Below, piece by piece: positions 58,683 through 64,000 of a DNA stretch of 64,000 nucleotides (position 1 is the stretch's first letter; the number at the start of each line of letters is the position of its first letter). The notes under the pieces were generated by a model. That model saw nothing but the letters and a program-made list of their open reading frames with translations, did no database searches and was not told the DNA's origin. This DNA is from Larix kaempferi (Eukaryota > Streptophyta > Pinopsida > Pinales > Pinaceae), in assembly GCA_027924585.1 (NCBI GenBank), contig BSBM01000597.1:4293501-4357500 (forward strand), written 5' to 3'. The position numbers and the translations under genes were made by a program.

Positions 58683-59066
58683 GGGATAATTTTCGATCCC
58701 GAAGGAAAAATAGTTAACTCTTTTGCTTGGGGATTGGGGAAAAAATCAAACAATGAAGCATAATGGTTAGCTCTTCTTCACGGCATGGAAATCGCAACAA
58801 ATTTAAACATCGTCAATCTAATGGTTTTTGGAGATTCCAAACAAGTCATCCAAAATATGAGAAATGGATATGAAAAAGGGGCCCCTCGATGCAAAAGGAT
58901 ACATAGCAAAATTGTCCTTCTAAACAATCCTTTCGAGGTAACCTTTCTCCATGTCCTAAGGGAGAACAATAAGCATGTTGATGCTCTAGCAAATCAAGGA
59001 GTTAATCTAGCCATTGGATTGGTGCAATATGGTGATGGTGACGAAAGGTTCAAGTTTGTTTCCTAA
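58683..59066 (+). pseudogene. LINE-type RNase H (RVT_3) domain, one stop
   Basis: The frame reads IIFDPEGKIVNSFAWGLGKK and NNEA, then TAA at 58761-58763 where Glu is expected. It goes on ALLHGMEIATNLNIVNLMVFGDSKQVIQ and HVLRENNKHVDALANQGVNL. These match the plant RNase H-like pattern: Glu in NxxAE (lost to the stop), Asp in GDS, and the HVxRxxNxxADxLAN end, here VDALAN. It is the tail of a non-LTR retroelement or a fragment of one; no RT is seen upstream. Confidence 0.75.
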
Positions 59067-59874
59067 GTCCCTTGGGTTCGTTGGCCTTATTAAAGTTACC
59101 ATGGTTCGTTGGTGTCATTTGAACAAGGAGTGGTCTTCAGTCTTTCTTTGTGGGGGGGCACGTGGGAATTCACATGGCCTGCCCCCCACTTGTCCTTTCA
59201 TTGGAAGAAGATATGAAGTCTCCATTAATGCGAGCCTTGTGGGAGACGTTTGCTACTTCGGAAGGTTAAGTCCAGCCAAGATGTCAAGCACTTTGACCAT
59301 TTCCCTGAGCGTAGAAGATAGGGTTTATGAGGAAGGCTTGTCGCAACGGCTTTGGGAGCAATTGGAGGGCCTTTCTCTTTCCACTTCAACAAGTGAGGAA
59401 GGCAGGGTTTCAGAGGAAAGCCAGTCATAGAAGTATCGAGAGAATTTGGAAGCCCTTTCACTTTCGTCCTGGATTTTTGGTGATTCTGTTCGTTTTCAGC
59501 ACCCCTGTCTTGGTGTAATGACGGGTCTCACAGAAGGAATGGCCTTCTTTAAGGCCATCATGGAGGATTTCAAATAGCATCTGTGCAAGGCTTATGAAGA
59601 AGTATGCGTAGGTATCAATGCTAACATATATACCGTTGAGGACATGAGTTACATTTCACAACAACTTACTTGCTAAGATTCACGCGTTGATGATTTGGAG
59701 AGGAACCTGAAAGAACTGATGGGCACTATGGACATTATTAAAGAGGAAATTTTGAAGATGGATAAGATGACTCAATGCAACCATTGTCAAGAATCTCCAA
59801 CTGACGATGTGCGTCCAATGGAAGAAGCTTCAGTTCATCAACCAATGTATGGTCTTCAAGGAAATCGAGAATAG
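59067..59874 (+). pseudogene. Broken frames downstream of RNase H, coiled-coil-like
   Basis: Frames with many stops. From ATG at 59518 one reads MTGLTEGMAFFKAIMEDFK, stop, then further on DDLERNLKELMGTMDIIKEE and ILKMDKMTQCNHCQESP to a TAG at 59872. The heptad-like Leu/Met spacing suggests a coiled coil. No family is recognised. A similar arrangement lies after the minus-strand RNase H fragment at 62 kb. Confidence 0.35.
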
Positions 59875-60943
59875 CAGGTTTGGTTCTTTTATATATGTTT
59901 GAATGTTTTTTTGCATATTGCTCAGCTTCCAGTTTGTAAGGGTTTATCCCTCCTCTGTTATGGTGAAGTCTAGGAAGCATATTAGAAACTTTTATTGATC
60001 CAGGCTAGTGCAATTTTTGGTAACCTCTTTTCAAATTGCACCTGAGCTCAAACTTCTACTCATGTTTTGTAATGAATGTCTATGCAAAACCTTTTTATAA
60101 TATCAACTCTTTTCCAGTTTTTGTTATAAAAAAAACATGCCAACAAGCTAACCAATTTAAAACAATAAGCCTTTTTAAAAATGAAATGGACACTTCCAAT
60201 GCAAATCAATTTCCCTAATGCGCATGCAATGCAAGGAAAGAAAGCATGAGTGTATCAATATCTAAGTATATAATTTAAACATGGATTCGAACATAGCATT
60301 CAACATCTACAGGCTTCTTCCCACATCCATGTAACCACATAAATATCATATTTATGACCAATATCAAATTCATAACTACGACACTAGTAAAACTAGATTT
60401 ACAACACTTAATAAAATCACATAAAAGGATGCCATCTATAGCCATACAAATGATGTCACATATCAGAGTTCATGGCTGCCACCTATAGCCATATAAGCAT
60501 AACAAAAATCAGATCTCAACATATATAAAAATCAGATCTATCGGCTACTAATAATCCCCTGTAAAATTTAGATCTACTGGCTACCAAATGAACAACAGAT
60601 CTACAACAAATGAATTAAATCTACTAGCTATCATCTATAGACATATAAACATAACAACATTCAGATATCAAGGATATCATCTACATCCATAAATATCAAA
60701 TCTCATGGCCACCACCTACAACCATACAGTTCATAATCAAATTAGATCCATGAGCACACAATCGTCAGAAATTACATTAAATAACATATAATAAATTACT
60801 CATCACTGACTACCAATCATAGCCATATCAACATAAACAAGATCAGATATGAAATATGCCATGTACAACCACAAACATAAAATCTCATGGCTATCACCTA
60901 CAACCATACAAATCATAAGCAAATCAGATCCATGGGCACATAT
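59875..60943. repeat. Non-coding, with a degenerate about 185 bp repeat
   Basis: ctcatggccaccacctacaa with ccatac recurs near 60695 and 60885. Before that, weaker words such as ggctaccaa, catctatagcc and agatctac recur every 40-80 bp from 60420. No gene. Confidence 0.6.
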
Positions 60944-61846
60944 TCATCCGAAAGTGCAGTAAATAAACATATAATAAAATACTCGTATGATTAAGGGGAA
61001 ACTAGCTTCAATAGAACAACTTTCCACCCAACCACAAACATAGTCAAGCCAAGCCATACTTGAATAGGTCACCCCCCTACTTGAGGCCATGGATCCATGA
61101 GCAGAGGTACTCGCAATCAATGAACAGGGTGTGCTCTTTCTCAAGGGTGTGGCTTTCCTGAGCCAAATTGAGCAATTTTTGCCCACATCTTCCAACAACT
61201 TCTCTATCTAACCACCCCGCACTTTGAAATTGCCTTCCACTTCGTCCATTTTGGTATCCAAAAGAGAAATGTGATATGAAATTTGCTACATGGCATCCAC
61301 CATTCCATCCCAGCTAGACTATAAAGCCTTCAACACAGCCTTAACATCCTTGAGATTGGGTTGAACTATGTGGAATTGGATGGCATTGATGTCCTTGGGG
61401 GAGCTTGTGCCCTCCACAATCCAACATAATCGAGGCACACTACCTAGGAATCTCTAGCAAATGGAACAAACCCCTCTGCTATCCCATCAAAGACAAAACT
61501 CAAAGGAAGCTGCAAACTAGAAAGAGAGCTTGCTTTTGGAGGAGAGTGAGCTCCCTTTGAAACAAGAAGCAAATTTGAACATATAACACCACCCTTAACC
61601 AATACATGTAGGTTCATTTATGAGAAAATAGGAATCTGCAACCGTTGGATGAGCTCCAGAACTGAAGCTATCCTAGGGTCGATCTTGATTACCGATTTCG
61701 CAGTAGAAGAACCAACAGGCGGGCCCAAGAGGAAGGTAGAGTCGAAGAAAGGCATAGTGCGAAGTACTGCATGGATCTCTTTAGACGAAGATATCTCACC
61801 ATCTTCCCGAGGGGAAGTTAAGACCGCCAAAATACCCAGTGTGTGA
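60944..61846 (-). pseudogene. Unknown decayed minus-strand frame
   Basis: Reading leftward, 61830-61618 gives an open stretch with EDGEISSSKEIHAVLRTMPF and IDPRIASVLELIQRLQ. After several stops, a coiled-coil-like piece reads LLDTKMDEVEGNFKVRGG, then KLLEDVGKNCSIWLRK, to 60944. No family recognised. It lies downstream of the RNase H fragment on the same strand. Confidence 0.3.
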
Positions 61847-62017
61847 GCGTAGAAGAGAGAGCACAGGTTAGGGAATCCGTGCGGGGGAGGGTTAAAACAT
61901 GAATGTCAACTTGTAATTCCTTCAATGGCCATGTGCCCAACCATTACGATGCATGCAAATTCAAAATTAAATGCCATGAAATGACACACTTGAGAGGTTC
62001 TAACACTGTGCTATCCA

Positions 62018-62420
62018 TCATTGAAAGAGATGCCCATCCTTTTGAACACACACTCTTTTATCCAAAGTTGCCCCTTGATTTGCCAATGTGTATGGAAGTG
62101 TATTATTATGTCTCCTAATGTGCATGAGACTCAACTCCTTAATCGCCTTTAGAGAGTGAAGGGTACACCTTTGAGTCCTACCATGGGTAGTCTCAAATTT
62201 GGCTAAACCTTTTCTGTCAGAGCAAATGATAAGTATGGAGTCTTCGAATATGATCACTTTTTGGATTTGGAGAGATGCAAATACTCTACTCCCATCATCC
62301 GAGCAAACAATTCGACCTAATTAGTAACCATGCCTAGCCCCCAAGCAAATGAATTCTCAATTGTTCCTCCAGGGTCTAACAAGACCCCTCTCACACCTGC
62401 AACCTCTATATCAATGACCT
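62018..62420 (-). pseudogene. LINE-type RNase H (RVT_3) fragment
   Basis: Leftward the strand reads GVLLDPGGTIENSFAWGLGM, a stop at the NQAE position, then after a frameshift IIFEDSILIICSDRKGLAKF and HIRRHNNTLPYTLANQGATL. This is the same domain as at 58683-59066 (FDPEGKIVNSFAWGLG, FGDSKQVIQ, LANQG), with Glu for Gly before the catalytic Asp. Confidence 0.75.
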
Positions 62421-62700
62421 TAAGTGAAGTACAAAATATTGTTTTTACAAATATAGCTACACACCAAGGCTTTAAATCACATCATTGACCTTTTTATTTT
62501 TATTTTTATCTTTTTTTTCAGCGAAAAAAACCATACTATTGTATTCATATTATAAATCAAATAATACAAAGTATTAAGTCTTAAAACACATATCATTGAC
62601 CTTTATGTGAATGAAAAAATCCAAAACGAAATACTTAAAACTTATTTTTCCTTTTCGAGCAAAATGAAATTAATAACTACTAGTGTAGTAAAAGAAAACA
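62421..62700. other. AT-rich, no gene
   Basis: Contains a T-run and A-run near 62485-62530 (ttattttta, tttttttcagcgaaaaaaac). Nothing else supported. Confidence 0.6.
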
Positions 62701-64000
62701 TTGGGTACTGTAGAGTACCGCTTTCTGCTCCTCAGCCTTCTCTTCATGCCACTAATCGAACCCTTGACGTCAATTGCGATAGTTTCTTTAACAACCAAAA
62801 GACTATCAGGGATTAGTGGCATTCCGGTCTATTGGCTTTCACTTCACCCGATTCCTATCTCTATTCTTAACAAACTGAGAAGATTGACTTTCAATTTCTT
62901 ATGGTCGGGTGGAGACTCACGTCGGGGGATCGTTCTCTCCAATTGGGATTCCATAGCGCGCCCGACTTACTCTGGTGGTTGGGGAATTCACAACATCACT
63001 GTGTTCAGCATGGCACTGCGATTGAAAAGCATGTGGAGGGCTATATTTGGTAATACATTGTGGTCCAGGGTGATAAAGATTAAATACATTAAACAAGATG
63101 TCATTACGTGGTTGCGTCATCCTCATAAACGCATGCATAATGCGTCTATTATTTGGTCCGGTTTTCTTAGAATCTACAATTGGTTGGCTATGGATTTGAC
63201 TTGGAAAGCAGGCATGGGTCTTGACATATTGATAGGAATAGATCCAATTCTTGGATTGGGTACTAAATACAGATTGCCGGATGAGATTTGTCGCTCCCTT
63301 CATAGCGTTGGTTATATTACACTCAGCCATATTAGGAATACGGATTACAGTAAGAGCCAGGGTTATTGGATATTTGCATCTGCGCTGGGATTTGTTGGTA
63401 ACAAAGCTCAGGTTTGGACTTAGTACACTAAACTATTGAATGAATCGGGATGTAGACTCTCATCTGAGAGGGATAAGGTCATATGGCAGAAGAATTGTGC
63501 GATGGGCACTGTCACGGTTCGACTAACATATCATGAGATCATTAGCACATCTTGCTTTTATCCGGGGGAGTGGTGGTATGGGGTTCTTTGGAACTGGAAA
63601 ATTCCTACTAAAATTAAATGTTTTATGTGGAGGGTGCTTCGAGGGGAATTATTAACCTGGGATAATTTGATTCGTCGTGGATGGGAGGGCCTGAACATCT
63701 GTCAACTTTGCATGCGTGGGGCAGAGATTGTTGACCACATCTTTGTCTATTGCTGCTTCACTAACGATCTCTGGCACCTTCTATGCACTCGGCTCAGGGT
63801 TCCTACTTCTTGGTGGGGAGAGGATTCCTTCGCACATAACTCTTTAAATTGGTACATGAATGCGGTTTCTTTACATTTCTTACCTGCGGTTTTGGCCTCG
63901 GCTGTCTGGAGGACACGAAATCAAGTAATATTTGAGGACTGCAGACCAAGCACGGACTGGACCCTCATGATCATTATTAACATGCTTAATGAACAATGTG
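62701..64000 (+). pseudogene. LINE ORF2 3' part, continues past window edge
   Basis: One frame from about 62790 to 64000 with a single TAG at 63421-63423. It reads ISGIPVYWLSLHPIPISILN and FNFLWSGG, the region after the RT thumb in plant L1-type ORF2. After the stop comes WWYGVLWNWKIPTKIKCFMW then CQLCMRGAEIVDHIFVYC, the zf-RVT zinc-binding motif (CX2CX7HX4C). From 63424 the frame stays open to the window end. The RT core with its YxDD would be upstream but is absent, so the element is 5' truncated at about 62.7 kb, as is usual for LINEs. The normal C-terminal RNase H, if any, lies outside. Confidence 0.85.

Overview
The window is non-coding-rich nuclear DNA of a seed plant, most likely a gymnosperm (conifer type). 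This rests on the dense nest of old LTR retrotransposons, LINE remnants and satellite-like repeats, spliceosomal introns, and one plant-type host gene. The species cannot be told from the sequence. No bacterial or organellar genes were seen.

Layout. 1 to about 16.5 kb is a plus-strand Ty3/gypsy element of Tat type, cut by the left window edge. It reads gag with zinc knuckle and protease, a second zinc-knuckle region, then a 2,447 bp block of reverse transcriptase, RNase H and integrase present three times in tandem. After that come a separate archaeal-type RNase H frame, a spliced antisense gene (12786 to 11441) flanked on both sides by arrays of short hairpins, about 2.7 kb of non-coding repeats, and a candidate 3' LTR from 15853. 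16.6-21.75 kb is a minus-strand Ty1/copia element with five stops, a 510 bp 5' LTR and no recognisable 3' LTR. It sits inside the 5' LTR of a small non-autonomous LTR element (21752-24142) that carries only a gag-like frame. 24.1-26.7 kb holds a decayed second copy of the antisense gene type. About 26.7-29.07 kb ends in a CACTA-type terminus and is full of GCAC/GTGC inverted motifs.

31278-33335 is the only host gene found: a six-exon nuclear poly(A)-binding protein (PABPN1/PABN family), 226 residues, with all splice sites intact. 33.4-48.5 kb is AT-rich repeat DNA with LTR pieces and small copia fragments. 48545-55492 is a complete but broken copia element with equal 517 bp LTRs, a 5 bp target duplication and three tandem arrays between pol and its 3' LTR; it interrupts a roughly 300 bp satellite. 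58.7-64 kb holds LINE-type RNase H fragments on both strands and the 3' half of a LINE ORF2 that runs off the right edge.

The most unusual part is the antisense module of the gypsy element. It is a GC-rich gene with a canonical intron, lying between two clusters of hairpins whose stems vary in sequence while keeping their pairing and loop length. The tandem triplication of pol and the downstream, separate-frame second RNase H are also worth checking. All positions and splice joins were read by eye; no search or folding program was run.
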